Program-made: the position numbers and the translations under genes
Notes under the pieces: model-generated
Databases searched by the model: none
The model's input: only the letters and a program-made list of their open reading frames with translations
What the model was told of the DNA's origin: nothing
Assembly: GCA_023846275.1 (NCBI GenBank)
Contig: CM043874.1
Location: 23,464,630 to 23,528,629 of the forward strand
DNA length: 64,000 bases
Origin: Vanilla planifolia
Taxonomy: Eukaryota > Streptophyta > Magnoliopsida > Asparagales > Orchidaceae
Direction: 5' to 3'
Shown: piece by piece, positions 13,227 to 25,559 of the stretch
Numbering within the stretch: position 1 is the stretch's first letter
Layout: every line of letters starts with the position of its first letter

Positions 13227-16200
13227 TGTCACTCCTACTCCATTTAGTAACATTTGTTTCTTCTAGATGCGACCAGATTAATGCTTTAATTAATATATTT
13301 AGCTGGCCACCTTTCACGCCCCAAGCTTGATAATTGAACAAAGATTCATGATCTCCTAATTTGGTTGTCAAGTTTATGGCATACTACTTAAAATGAATAG
13401 TGTTCCTATTAAAAATTATTAGCCTAGTTGACCAAAGAATAGGTTCAATCCATGCTAAGTAACTAGCCAATATACATTAGCATGTACATGGCTTTAAAGT
13501 GAACCTATATTAAAGCATATCCATGCAAATCTATGACATCAAATAAAGTATCACATAAACCAAATACCATTCAAATGTCTAAGTTGATCACATGAAATAA
13601 AATAAAAATATAAATATCAAAGCCTATCATAAAGTCTCATATAATCCAAAATCCAATAAAATAAATGACAAAGTTAAAAATGAATAAAAAAACTATAACT
13701 ACAACATAAAAACATTAAGTGGATGAATAATCTATTGAAGATATTAACTATAATTCTCCAATTTTAACTCTTATGTTAGAACTCTCTACACTTATAGCTA
13801 ATATTAGGTTAAGCTAAGTTCGATAAGAAATCCTCAAGTCCTACTACAAAAATGGACATGCAATAATATAATAACATATCTAATAAAATAAATTCATCAA
13901 TATAAATAGCGATATCACATCTAATATCTTAGCTTACCATGTTAATCCAAAGTATGAAACAATAATCACTAAACCTATCTAATACCCATAAGGACCTCAT
14001 AAGTCTTCATGATATCAAATCATAAAGTGTAACAAAATAGATGCTTAGTGATCCACTAGTAGTCTAACACTCCATCCAAGCTCATGAGATCCTTAATGTA
14101 AGGTCTAGCACTTTTATCTCATCACATAATCTAGCACTTGTCTATAAGGAGTCTAATCACATGCAGCTGCCTAGTGGGGCTTAAAAAGCCCTTAATAAAT
14201 AAATCTAGAATTTTATTTAGCACTTTAACACATCTGTGGTTTCTTACAAAGTCATATAAATCAACGAAACTTAGCCACCATAGAATCCATAGAACACAAT
14301 CTAGTAATCCAAAACTAGGGCTCTATCAATCATGTGAAGAGTTCCATAAGACTCTAAGAACCTTAAATAATTTGTGACAATCCCCACCACATATTAGCAA
14401 AGTATACAATCTCTCATGAGTTTCAAGTGGGCCAGTGGTTCTCATTCATACCATATAATATGGTGGGATTCTTACCACCTAGTATATCCAACTCACAAAA
14501 CATTGATTGAGGGGCCATCATTAGTGTCTCGTCCATCCTAATCCTTGACATCATCAATGTATACTTTCTTATATAATATAATTTCATTTGGTTTTATCAT
14601 CCATGGTCTAATTTTATTTAGATATTTATATAATCCTAACCTAACATATGGGATAAGCTTAGGGTTTTCTCCAAAACAGTCATTATTTATCTTAATCTTC
14701 TAAGATTTTCCTAAGCCTTAATAATTATCTATTCTTACCTAAGGTTTCTACTAAATCATAATAAGCCTATATGGGGCAATCATACATTATCTTAATTCTC
14801 CATATTTATTTCTAATTCTTAAGAAACCTTTATATGAGATCCTTACTAGAAAGGTTTAGCTTATCATGGCCATCACTTGACTACTCACTTATGTTCCAAA
14901 TCCATGGCTCAAAGTCTTGAAGTCATTACCAAAATTTCTAAATTGGGGTTCACGTAAGATCTATTAAAACACTTATGCCTTGCAAGCAAACATAAGCCAC
15001 CACACCCTTCATAAATGTCTCTCCTAAGTCGCATACACCTCAGAGATAAACATTTTAGGACTTGATTCATGGCTTAATAACCTAATTCATGACTACACAT
15101 TATCTTATCCAATAGTTTAAGCTATTTTAGGGTTTAGCTAATATTCAAGAGAATAATCAACCCCTTATTCAATCCAACACCATTCCAAAGAATAAAATAG
15201 AGCTCTCTAAGTTAATCCAATCTTGTCCAAGATCTAACGAAGAGCTTTCCTAAGCTATAACCTTAGCTTAAGAGTGATTAAGGCTTACAAAATTGCATGA
15301 TATTCTCACTCCAACCCTAATTCTATTTTTAGTGTTTCCTTATATCAAATCAAAGTCCATAAAATTTATATAATCTTAACCATGTTATTCTATGCTTAAT
15401 TCATTTCTATCCATAATCTCATATAAGATCCATTAAAGACATAATTTACTTTCAAACTTGTTTAGGGTTACTTGGGTACATAACCTTATCGAAGTTTCAA
15501 ATTTGAAATCTAAGGTATTTAAATTTGAAATTATAGAAATTCAAATTTTAAATTTACAAAATTCAAATTTCAAATCTAAGATAATTAAATTTTAGATCTT
15601 CAAATTGAAATTTCAAATCCTAGTTACTCGTGGTCATTTTCAATAGGCCCTCAGACATAATTAGAACTAACTAATCCTACTAGCTAAATATTTTCATTTT
15701 TTTTAATTCTTACTTGATTAAATCCAAATCCTCTTTTTAAGCTTAACAATCTTTCATGGCCAATCCAAGCCTTCAAGTCAACCCATAAGGAATGCAAGAG
15801 CTATGCATTCAAGTCTCTTATTTCATTTTAAGTGAAGCCTAACCATTTAGGCCCCATGGTCTGACTAAGATTTCAAGCCCTCTTAGTTACAGAAGTTATA
15901 ACTAGGTTTTAGATTTTTTTTTCTAAGAAAAATATCATGTGTTATTGAGTTACTTTATCGTATCACTTAGCAATTTATTCACTAAGGTTTTAAGCAAGAT
16001 TTATCATCATTATGTTATTATTTAATTTTAGTTTTAACAATAATTATGCAAAGCAATTCTCAATTTTCAACTTAGCATAATCATTAGGTTAATATTAGAA
16101 GCATCAAAATCGAAACTCAAATCATATCTTCATGTCCATTCTTAATCTCAATTTAATATAAGACCACAATATTCCATCGTACTCCAAGTTTTGTCAAATT

Positions 16201-17300
16201 AGCAAATCTAAAAAAATAACTTTAAACTTTAAATTTTAAACATAACAATAAATGCATAAACCAATGGTTTGCTAAATTTTGACCTTAATTACAAAATTCA
16301 TACCAATAACATTGAAGGAATATTTTTAGCATAAATTTCATGTCACAACTAAAATCTCATTACCAATTTATTTTCCTCAATTTCAGCATACACAAAAAAT
16401 TGAATTAATAATCTCAAGTTAAGATTTCATTTCACAAAAAAAATGATTTCATAATGGAAGTATTCTTCTCTTACAATTTTGGCTTCCTTGATAATCTATG
16501 TACCATTTCATGGCACTTACAACTCAACTCTTACAATAAGAACTAAAAATAAAATGCATTATTTTTAAATTCTAAAACATTAACATCATGGATAAGTTTG
16601 ACATGAAAAATTTGACTTTAAAGAAGGAAAACGAGGTTTGTTTTTAGCCAAAATTCCTATTTAAATCAATGCTAATAATTACTTCATTTTATTAACATAC
16701 ATACTTCTAGGTTTATATGCAAAAATAAGAGGATCTACTACCTTGTTAATTGAGTAGAGGTCTACACCAAAATGGCATATTCTCTTCTTCTTCAAGCAAG
16801 CTTGAGGTTTCTTTTCCTTCCTAATTTTTGGAATATTTTCCTTAGCTTCTCTCAGTAGGTATCTATAGAATAATTCAAGGCTAGAAAGTGATAAAGCATC
16901 CATCCCTAATGCATTTTAAGACCATATATAACAATCAAAACAATCCTTAAATCATGTTAGGTCAATTGGGATTGTATCTTATCTATATCCAAACATTTAT
17001 GCCTACAAGATTTGATTTACCCCTTTAATTGCTTTACTTAAGTGGTATTTTCTTCCTATCTTTAAGGAATCTTACATATCCCTTAAAATATCTCATGGTT
17101 GGGAATAAACTAATTAAGCATTCAACTAATAAAATAAAGCTTCCACACTATATAATTAAAGAATTCAATATGATACCCAATTTTTTCTCCATAGTATTCA
17201 AAATTCATACTTTTTTATATTAAAAAATTAAATACATTGAAATTTCAAATCATCATAAAAATTTCAAATGATCATCTTGGGGAAAAGCCAGTCAATCGAG
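13227..17300 (+). mobile_element. Long LTR copy A of the TGTCAC family (gypsy-type)
   Basis: The copy begins TGTCACTCC at 13227. It aligns by eye with the reverse complement of the copies ending at 32628 and 35321 and with the + copies at 43.1 and 48.0 kb: first the segment cacctttcacgcccc (about 13310), then ...aagaaatcctca (13820), then an island reading ttatccaatag...agggtttagc (15100-15150) that recurs at 44580 and 49590. A T/C-rich cttcttcttcaagcaagctt (16780) is shared with the copy at 31.0 kb. Length is at least 3.5 kb, long for an LTR but seen in several plant gypsy lineages. No coding capacity. The right boundary is approximate. Confidence 0.55.
15494..15620. repeat. Cluster of self-complementary AAATTTGAAAT motifs
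   Basis: Within LTR copy A, short blocks such as tttcaaatttgaaat, ttaaatttgaaatt, attcaaattttaaat and attcaaatttcaaat follow one another for 127 bp in both orientations. The stretch is a set of overlapping imperfect palindromes that could extrude as hairpins. Confidence 0.6.
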
Positions 17301-18065
17301 AAATTCATACCTTGAGCTAGCCAAATTGATGGTTTTAACAAAATAGGTCCATACTAATCCACTATGCCCACTTACATAGCTATAGTAGCATGTATTCACA
17401 TCATTCTGTATTATTGAAACAAATTTCCATGTCTTTGCCATATAGAAATCCTACACTTTTTTATCATTATTTTCCCTTGGTTTGTTATTTACATTTGCAA
17501 GTTGATAATTGTTAAATTTGATTTTGTTTGTATGGTTATATTGTAGAAACTTAATATGCTAAATGCTTAAGGAGGCACTTATGAAGTTGATAGAGAGAAA
17601 GAGAGATTGGGATCTTCATAGGATGACATGATAAATTGGAATAAGAAAAAGAGAAAGAAGAAGGAAAGAGCTCTCCACATGGGAAAAATTGGCTTTAGTG
17701 GACTAAGATTGCCTAGTTTTAATTGCACTAAGTTGAACACTTTAGAATGCATTTCTTTCCTAAACTACACCCTTAGGGTTCTTTTTATAAATAACATAGT
17801 ACATGATGTATGTGAGGAATTGCAATAATCATTTAAATATTTTATTAGAATGTCCAAACCAATTGTGCTTCATGTACACCTCTTTCTATATGGCCTAGTT
17901 AGTTATAACCATTGAGGAAGAGAATCAATCATTAATGATGTTGTAGAATCAATTACACTCTCTTAGTAGAAATCTTACCCATTAATAACATTATCATTAA
18001 TTACCACTAACAAGCATATCATAAGTTGAATTAATGAATTTTAGATCTTCATGAGTAACACTCAT
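17300..18065. other. Unassigned AT-rich DNA
   Basis: This stretch lies between LTR copy A and the minisatellite. The small open frame at 17628-17828 has a lysine-rich start and no motif and is probably chance. No transposon domain was readable. Confidence 0.4.
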
Positions 18066-18319
18066 CTAATTAAGGTAGATTTGCTACGATGAAGAGTAAA
18101 GTTTTAATAAACTAGCTTCAAAAGAATTTCATCAAGGTATTGAACATAAGGCTCTAGTTTCAAAGAGCTAGACTAAAAGGGCTAACCTTAATGGTTTGGA
18201 GTCAAAGGACTGTCATTAAGGGATTTGTCTCATGAATCTATTCTTGAGGGATAAGCCTTGAGAGACTAGCTTTGAGGGTTTCACTACGATGGTCTAACCT
18301 GGAGGATCTATCTTTATGG
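18066..18319. repeat. 14-bp minisatellite, about 12 clear units plus diverged upstream units
   Basis: From 18151 the sequence divides into consecutive units of 14 bases, one of them 15: for example ggctaaccttaatg, gactgtcattaagg, atctattcttgagg, gataagccttgaga, gactagctttgagg, gtctaacctggagg, atctatctttatgg. The approximate consensus is GNCTAGCCTTGAGG. Twelve units fit between 18151 and 18319, and several weaker ones precede them from about 18066. The units are individually diverged while the phase is almost perfectly kept, which points to an old array. It ends about 400 bp before the first coding-like text of the + strand LINE. Confidence 0.7.
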
Positions 18320-18699
18320 GTTATTTGAGTAAATTTTTGATATTTTTCATGAAACTATACTCTAAATAAAGAGCTAAGATCCATATGTGAATTTTTTCTT
18401 CTTGATTTGGCAATTGAACTCCATATAACATCATTTTTGTTGTAGTGAAAGTTACTTATTAGCACTCATAAAAATATATATGACTGATTACCTAAAATAA
18501 TGATGACTATAGTTATTCTCTTCAAATTAGGATTACTGTCATAGAGGCCTTTTCCAAACAACCTTTATTTTTTAAAAAAGTAATATTCCATGTGTTGATT
18601 AAATGTAATGAAGGATGCATAGGAGGATCTTATCTTGATTAATAATGAGTCTCACATAAGAAAAAGATAAAATAACTAGTAATATTTTGGAAGAGAACT

Positions 18700-20700
18700 A
18701 TTAAATAACTTCCTTTATAGCACTCAAATAGGCAACTACTTCATCACTAGCAAAGCACTCCTTGGTTGAGACTACAGATGCTAAAGGGTTGGAAGCTAGC
18801 CCTTCTAATTTTAGTAATATCAAAAAAAGCTTTAGCGAAACCCTAGGGCATAAAAGAATTTAAGATGTTTGTATTCCCTTCGTATTGGTGACCTTCTTAA
18901 TTCTTAATGGTTGAGACAATTCCCCAAATCTCCATCAAAGGAAGGGAGCATATCTATTACAAAGGTCATCATTGTCAAAGTACTGTGAGAGGTTACGGAA
19001 AGACGTAAAAACTCTAGATCTTCAAAAAAAATCTAAAATAACAACTTTTTATGAATGATTGATGAAGATATAGGGATTGAACTAACAAATAGTCTAACTT
19101 TAGTTGTGGATGTATAAGATCCACTTGGGATCCAGTACTACAAAAGTAAGGAGGCAAAAAATCTAATTTTGAGAATCTTGATTCCTTATATTAATTTTGA
19201 TAAGGATCAATTTGAAGATTTAGTCAAAATAAAGGAAGCTTTGAAGAAACACATAAAGGAAGGTCAACAAGTATCAAGTCTCTCAAGATTATAAATGTTA
19301 TTTGGTTGGTTGTACACTTGTAGAGACAAAAAAAAATTATGAAATATAAATATGATGAGAACATTACATTAAGGATCTTAAAGAGCTTACAGAAAGGAAT
19401 CATCTTTTGTCAACAAAGGATAGCTTAACTCGAGAACAAAATAATGTTGAAGAACAACTTTTAGCAATTCCCTGCATTGGGATAGAAGAAATTTAGAATA
19501 GGATAAAATTTTTGTTGGATTCAAAATATAATGTAAACAAGAATATTCTCTTAACAATGCTAAAAAAATTTTGCATTGTACTAATGAGTCTAAGGTTGTT
19601 ATTTTGTATCTTATGGGAAATGGATTCTATTTGGAGAATATTTGAGCTTTCCATCCTTAAGAGTAGTTTTTTGAGATGCAACTTGAAAGCATGATAGATA
19701 AGAAAAAAATCTTCATAAGAACTTTCTCAAATGGTTAAGCATTGAGCACACCTATGTACTTCACCTTTTCATTTGTGTTGTAATGCTTCAAAAAATTTAT
19801 ATTAAAAAAAAATTAGTTTGCATTTGTTAAACTTTAGTACTTTTTTTCTTATCATTATTATATCTTTCGTCCTTTTATGGGAATGATTGTTTCAATTCCA
19901 AGAATGTTGATAACTTTGCCCAACTATATTGGATAGTATATGCTATCGAAAGATCAAAAGGTAGATTTATTAGTAATCTTTGTTTTTTAGGTTTATTAGT
20001 AATCATTTAGTCATCTAATGTTTTGGAAAGACATAATGATGGATATTTTTTAAAAGATACTACAAAAACCTTAGAACTCTTATTAGAATATTCACCAAAT
20101 ACTCCTTTCCTCTATCAACTTTTTTTAACCATACTTCTTTTCTCCTTAAGCCTTAGTGAACAGTACTTTTGTACCATGGATCTAATGAAGAATCACATTA
20201 AAATAAGAACTTAAGACAAAAAGTAAGGTATATAAAATTGTTGAACTTTATGTAGGATTGGTGGAGGATTTCTTTATTGGTTCTTATAATTTTTGGGTTT
20301 ATCACCATGGATAAAAATGAAAAATTGTCAACCCAATATCACTCTTAAACCCTCAAAAAGAAAAACATTCTCACAAGGGTAGCACAAAACTTTGATGAAT
20401 TCAAATTTGTCTAATGGGGGCAACTAAAATAGGTTATAAAACTAATTAGTATTACTTATTGAGTCATGAATGATTACAACATACTAAGAAAATCACAAGA
20501 TGAAGGCTGCAAAGAGGCCACAATATCTGATTTTGAAGCAACACATGATAAAGCCCAACAAGAGTATGATCTTTAATCATTTATAAAATTAAGTGAATAA
20601 CTCCATCAAAGAGCCATTGGCTCAAGCTTGTTGCATTCCATAAGGAAGATTTCACACTTGACTTAAGAAGATCGGTCATGAAAAATGGATAAAATAGTTG
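18700..20700 (+). pseudogene. Possible LINE ORF1 region, very degraded
   Basis: Short coding-like stretches include a run at about 19100-19290 (LILRILIPYINFDKDQ, EDLVKIKEALKKHIKEG) and GNGFYLENI at 19620, which recalls the GNGFYLVRF type of motif in the nucleic-acid-binding domain of plant LINE ORF1. The stretch at 20470-20680 (NILRKSQDEG, LHQRAIG) recurs in the minus-strand copy at about 28700-28900 and directly precedes the endonuclease. The exact extent and identity of ORF1 are uncertain. Confidence 0.35.
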
Positions 20701-20773
20701 TAGATAAGTTAATTAGTCTTTGAGGCATTCATAGAAACTCATGAACTATTCCTATTGTAAAAAGTAAATTGTA

Positions 20774-21430
20774 ATATCTAAAATCCTCTTGTGGAACATA
20801 ATAGGAGCATGGCACAAAAGACTAGTTAGTTATCTAAATTACACAATTAAATTTTAGAAGATCAATCTATTTGAATTAACAGAATCAATGGTGCATAAAA
20901 ACCAAATGCATCAACTTGTTAAGAAGCTGTACTTTTAATTTTATGAATGAATCAAATCAAAAAAAGGTTTGGGCCCTTTGGAAAAGCGAATTTTTCTAGC
21001 ATATTGTAATTGATAATGAGAAATTTATGCACCTTTAGGTAATGCACGAAGATTGGAATATATGTACATATTATTCATTTTCATATGCTAAGAGATCATT
21101 TACTGATAGAAGAACTCTATGGAATAGTCTTTGTCAAATTGTAGAGACTTCAAACATCTTGTGAGTAATTGAAGAAGACTTCAATATAGTGGCATCTCTA
21201 GATGAGTATAAGAGACACTCCACTCGCAAGCTATAATCCATTCAAGTATTCTTAAGTATGTTAATTAGTAAGGTCTCATGGACCTACCATTCTTAGGAAA
21301 TCCTTTCACTTGGTCTAGTGAAAAGAATGATAAGTAGGTATGGATGAGAATAGATAAAGTGCTAGTGAGTAAAAAATGGATTAAACAACTCGCTATTGAA
21401 GCAATCCAACAAGTTTGTAAAATAGGTTCA
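20774..21430 (+). pseudogene. LINE endonuclease domain (EEP/APE type), broken
   Basis: The domain starts with ISKILLWNIIGAWHKR, equivalent to the WN.RG start of plant L1 endonucleases. It continues through EEDFNIVASLDEYKRHS, the GDFN block in which a Glu now precedes Asp-Phe-Asn, then GNPFTWSSEKND and RIDKVLVSKKW, the usual SRLDR/FL.S segment. In live elements this domain nicks the target DNA strand to prime reverse transcription. A stop follows EKNDK and there are several frame shifts. Confidence 0.8.
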
Positions 21431-22019
21431 TATCATGTTGCACTAATATTATACATTCTTAAGGAATCATCATCAACTCCCAAGTAATTCAAATTCTAGA
21501 ACATATGGCTGATGCACCAGTGCTTTCATCAAACTAAGGAACACAATTGTAATCTACCAATTACTTGCTATGGGATGAAAGTAATTACACTAGCAAAAGT
21601 GGATGAAAGCTTGTCTCAAGGAATGGAAAAAATAATATTTAGTAACATATTAAATTCATTCAAGTAAACAGAAGAAAATTCCATATTAAAGGAAAAATAT
21701 TTTGAATTAATTCAAAATGATGAAATGAGGAAGGAGCTAACACAAGAACATTCTTAATTCCACAATAATATTTGCTTAAAAATGTTAGAATCAGATGGAT
21801 AAAAGAAAGGGAAAAGAATTGAAATTTCTTCCACGCCATTATCAAAGAAAAACATTAACAACTCATGCATAAAAGAGTTAAAAGGAAATTCGGTTCATGA
21901 GAGTTAAAAAATATCACAAGCTACAATTTAGAAATTTTATAAACTATTGTCAGCTCCTAAGACAGCTCAAAATCATAATATTCTTAGTTTTAATTCTTCA
22001 ATAAATATTGAAAACAATA

Positions 22020-22810
22020 AATTTCTAATGTAGGAAACCTTAATTGAGGAAATTAATGGTATTATCTTTCATATAGAATCTCGTAGTGCTCCTAGGACAA
22101 ATAGATTTAATGGTAGATTTTTCACACACTACTAGAAAAAAGGTGCAAGTGATGTTTTGGATGCAGAAAAAGATTTTATGGTTATGATTCCAATTCCCAA
22201 AGGAACATCTAACACTTACCTAGTCTTAATCCCTAGAAAAGAAAATCTAGAGACATTTAATTATTTTAAACCAATTTTTCTTTATAGTTTAACTTAAAAT
22301 ATCTCTCTAAAATGTTGGTTGTTATGCTTCAAAAAATTCTCCCACTCCTCATATCTCTAAAGAAAGGTGTATTTGTTAAGGGTAGTGACATTAGTAATAA
22401 TTTCCTCCTTGCATAATAATTGACTAAAACAACGAAGTGAAGAGTTAAATAAAATAATTGCATGACTAAATTTGATATAAAAAATAACTTTGACATTCTA
22501 TCCTATGAAATCCTAAGCAAGGTCCTCACCAATTATAACTTCGAGGACAAATTCATTGTAGTGATCAAGAATGTACTTTGCAGCATCTTGTTCTCTATCA
22601 TGAACAATGGAAAAACAAAATAATTTTTTAAGGCTCTTAATGACTCAAGCATGTAACCCAATCTCACCTCTTTTCTTCATTTTATCTATGAAAACATTTA
22701 GTCAAGGGTTAAACAATATCAAAAACCATGGTAGGATTCTACATTATGTGTAACCTAGAGCTAGCCTAGTTGTATCACACTTAAACTTTAACTTTTTTCT
22801 TGAGCAAGGG
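22020..22810 (+). pseudogene. LINE reverse transcriptase, broken; YxDD region lost
   Basis: Segments in order: EEINGIIFHIESRSAP.TNRFNG (usually KAPGPDGF), FFTHY.KK.ASDVL, TYLVLIPRKENLETFN (usually LIPKK..P..F.DFRPISL), LPLLISLKKGVFVKG, ISNNFLLA, the KFDIKNNFDILSYEILSKVL stretch (usually KLD..KAYD...W.FL), then TQACNPISPLFFILSM (usually LRQGDPLSP.LF.L..E). Where FADD should follow, the text reads HLNFNFFLEQG, so the catalytic Asp pair is gone. RT copies the element RNA at the nicked target. Confidence 0.85.
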
Positions 22811-22979
22811 GAGACAACAAATTAGTCACCAATCTTCATAAAATTCTTCTAGACTTCCAAAGCATATTTGTTCTAAATGCCAACCACCCTCACAAAAGCA
22901 CATTTATATGCAATAACAAAATGAATCAAGGATAGCCATGTTAGAAGAATCAATAAAAAAAACTTTGATTAAAGAGATG

Positions 22980-23960
22980 CAAACTCCCAATCAACTATTT
23001 GGAATGTCCACTATTCACTAGTAGGAAAAAAGACATTTTCAATAACTAATTCACAAAAGTACTAAGAAGGTTGCAAGTTGGAAGAAAAAATATTATTGAC
23101 TATGAGTGGGAGTCTCATTTTAGTCAATCACATGCTAGCTTCCACTCCTATATATTCATTGATGGCCATGCATCCTTCTTTCAGTATCTTTCACAAATTG
23201 TAGATATGATGAATGTTATTTTTTTGAGGTGACTCAATGAACAATCATAGGTGACATTGGACTAGTTGGGATAGAGTTAGTCTACTTATTGAGTTGAATG
23301 GCTTAGGATTAAAGAAACTAAAGGAATTAAGGTTAATTTCTTAACAAAACTATATTAAAAATTTGACTCAACTAACACATTATGAGTTAGCTATATAAAA
23401 GAAAAATGTATGATATCAAGTAAAAATTGCACAATGTATGACACTTTAAAACACATGGAAAAGATTAAATATATGGTCATAAAGCACATTGAACTATCCA
23501 AATAACTAAAACCAGCTATTAGATGCTCATATCCATGAGTAATTTTAGTACTTAGATGGCTTGGAAAGCTCTCAAAAGAAAAGGAATTATTATGAAATCT
23601 AGGTAAATCATTTGGAACCCAAAATTTCAGCAAAAACATTTCTCCTCTAATGTAGAGAAAATTTAACAACTTCTTACCATTCCCATAGATTTTAAAAAGT
23701 TTTATCCTGTAGCTAGCATCAAAATGACATAATTCCCAAATAAGTATTCACTTAATCATGCATTTGTAAGTTAACACAAAGCTAGCAAAGTAAGATTTAC
23801 CATTGTTAATTATTAGAGTATTCAGGAAGCTAATGCTACTAGGATAACCCATTTATTATTACTCTAGTGGAACCATTATAATAATAATTCCACTAGAGAA
23901 GATTCTTTATAAATGCTACCCTCAATCAACTTCTGTAACATATGGAAAATATTTTTTCTA
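22980..23960 (+). pseudogene. LINE C-terminal region after RT
   Basis: CKLEEKILLTMSGSLILVNHML (split by frame shifts) corresponds to the KL..WKGK.LS.GGR.TLI.SVL block that follows RT in plant LINEs. WDRVSLLIELNGLGLKKL then matches the W..VC.P...GGLGI..L block. The same text appears on the opposite strand at 26350-25980. Homology to copy 2 can be followed to about 23960 (around LRWLGKLSKEKELL) and then fades. Confidence 0.7.
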
Positions 23961-24780
23961 TGTTTTGATTTAGAGAGACCTAAGAGAAGCATGATTATTT
24001 ACCATCACAAACATATATAAACAATTTCCTATAGAATATTTCATATTTTTCTTTTTAAAAACATCATTAGAAGTATAAATAGAAGACATTACATTGGACA
24101 AAAATTCAACCAAAATAATTAAAAAGTCAAATAATCCAAAAAAGAATTGTTGGAAAGGATCAAAAGGAAAATAAAGTAAAAATTTGACAAAGATCAAAAT
24201 TTTGCTACAGGTATTAGTAATGGGGTACTACTCGAAGAAAGGTACTTACATGGAATTTGTTTTAAAATAAATTAAAATTTATTCCAAGAGAAAAAATGTT
24301 ACATGTCTTGTTTGTTACATTAGAGCACTATCATATTCTAAATTGATGTGGTTGTTGTATTCACACTAATCTACTCAATTATTTAAAGATAATTTAATAG
24401 TCAATGCCTTTAGAAAACACTGGTGAGAAGTTTTGAGCTAGGCAATGAGCTACCATGTACTTAGCCAATTTCGTGTGATGCACTGGAGTGATAGCATAGT
24501 CTAAATGACATAGTGTGCTCTAAGTGTATGTGATTGATACAACAATGGGTAGCATTGTCATAAGAAGAAGGTATTCAATAATGAATAGTAAAGGAATCAA
24601 ATATCAAGATAAGGAATAATATAGAATATGATAAGTCCTTAACCAATTAAATTATTCAATTTCCAACATCATTTAAGAGCTAATCACTAGTATTAATGCA
24701 TCACACCTTGCATGATGTTCTTATGTAGGAGTGTTAAATTTAGTCCAATTTGATAAGAGTCTCACTGAAATTGGGAAGTT
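23960..24780. other. Junction between the two convergent LINEs, unassigned
   Basis: No domain could be read. If copy 1 once had the RNase H seen in copy 2, it should lie here on the + strand, but no matching residues were found. No poly(A) or poly(T) tail of either element is preserved. Confidence 0.4.
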
Positions 24781-24789
24781 TATGTGGAT

Positions 24790-25260
24790 CAAATATTGTT
24801 GAATTTGAGCTTTTGGCCACTACTTTTACTATAAATTTTTCTACTTCATTACCTCCCTTGTTGATATAACCAATGGATAATTTCCATTCTTAGTTCTTAG
24901 TTTATTTGATGATTAATGTTGTCCAAATTTCAATGGATGTTTTACTTAACTAGTACCATGTCTAAATTACCCTCAAAATACATTTCTGTGACAATGTCTG
25001 ATAGGTCTACATAGGTTGATAGTTGAAGACCCGTCTGTAGAGCCATTCCTTTAGCTTCTATCATTAACATGTTGCCAATAAAATTTTAGAGTGTTATCAC
25101 TAAATTGCATTCATGATTATGGATGATCCCACCATAGCCAACCAAGAAAATGTTTCCATATGAAAAATTTTCATTATTGAGTTTGTAAATTCTTTTTAAC
25201 GGTGGAGTCCATTTAACAATTTCATAACATTTGTATTACTATAATGAGAAGAAAGGAACT
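24790..25260 (-). pseudogene. RNase H domain at the LINE C terminus
   Basis: The minus strand reads KWTPPLKRIYKLNNENFS, GNIFLVGYGGIIHNHECNLV, then MLMIEAKGMALQTGLQLS, and later LRMEIIHWLYQQGR. This matches the plant RNase H (RVT_3) pattern W..P..GW.KLN.DG...GN.G.AG.GG..R...G......E..AL..GL..A, ending I.....Y..R..N..AD..A. The first Asp (KLN.DG) reads Asn-Asn-Glu; the central Glu (IEAKG) is kept. In live elements the domain degrades the RNA of the RNA/DNA hybrid. Confidence 0.75.
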
Positions 25261-25559
25261 AGCCCTAGCTACACTAATTGAAGATCTATTGGAGATGATT
25301 ATGTCTGTAGATAACAAATGAAAGATGTAGTAACAACAGAAGATGATATTATGACTAATGTTTTATGCTTATTTGTTAGGCTCCTTAAATACTTTAAGAT
25401 TTTTAGCTTCCTAGATATTTTAATAGATGATTAAAGGTAATATTTGTAAGACCTCTACCATAGTAGAATAATCATTTCCATGGTTTCTCCAAAATAACAG
25501 TAATGTAGTTATCTTTGTTGTATTAAATTCCTAAATATTTAAACTATTAACTAAGGTAG

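Larger units (their letters stand above)
18700..23960 (+). mobile_element. L1-type LINE relic (copy 1)
   Basis: Decayed non-LTR retrotransposon whose order of parts fits plant L1 elements: an ORF1-like region (about 18.7-20.7 kb, weak), endonuclease (20774-21430), reverse transcriptase (22020-22810) and the C-terminal part to about 23960. It belongs to the same family as the minus-strand element at 24.8-29.3 kb: the two can be aligned segment by segment, for example around SYLNYTIK, NIVASLDEY, the PFTWS block and WDRVSLLIE. No convincing C-terminal RNase H follows it, although copy 2 has one, so the 3' end may be truncated. Many stops and frame shifts; not functional. Confidence 0.8.

Noticed and set aside
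22127..22143. CACTACTAGAAAAAAGG looks like the terminal inverted repeat of a CACTA (En/Spm) DNA transposon.
   Set aside because: It lies inside the LINE RT and encodes the expected FF..Y.KK.ASDV segment, matched by FFKLYKKIIASDV in the other LINE copy. No matching inverted end was found.
23016..23032. CACTAGTAGGAAAAAAG, a second CACTA-like end.
   Set aside because: It encodes the VGKK segment of the LINE C-terminal region, shared with the minus-strand copy (VGKQITHF).
23391..24197. Minus-strand frames of 92 and 75 codons.
   Set aside because: The first is antisense to the C-terminal region of LINE copy 1; the second is Phe/Leu-rich chance text.
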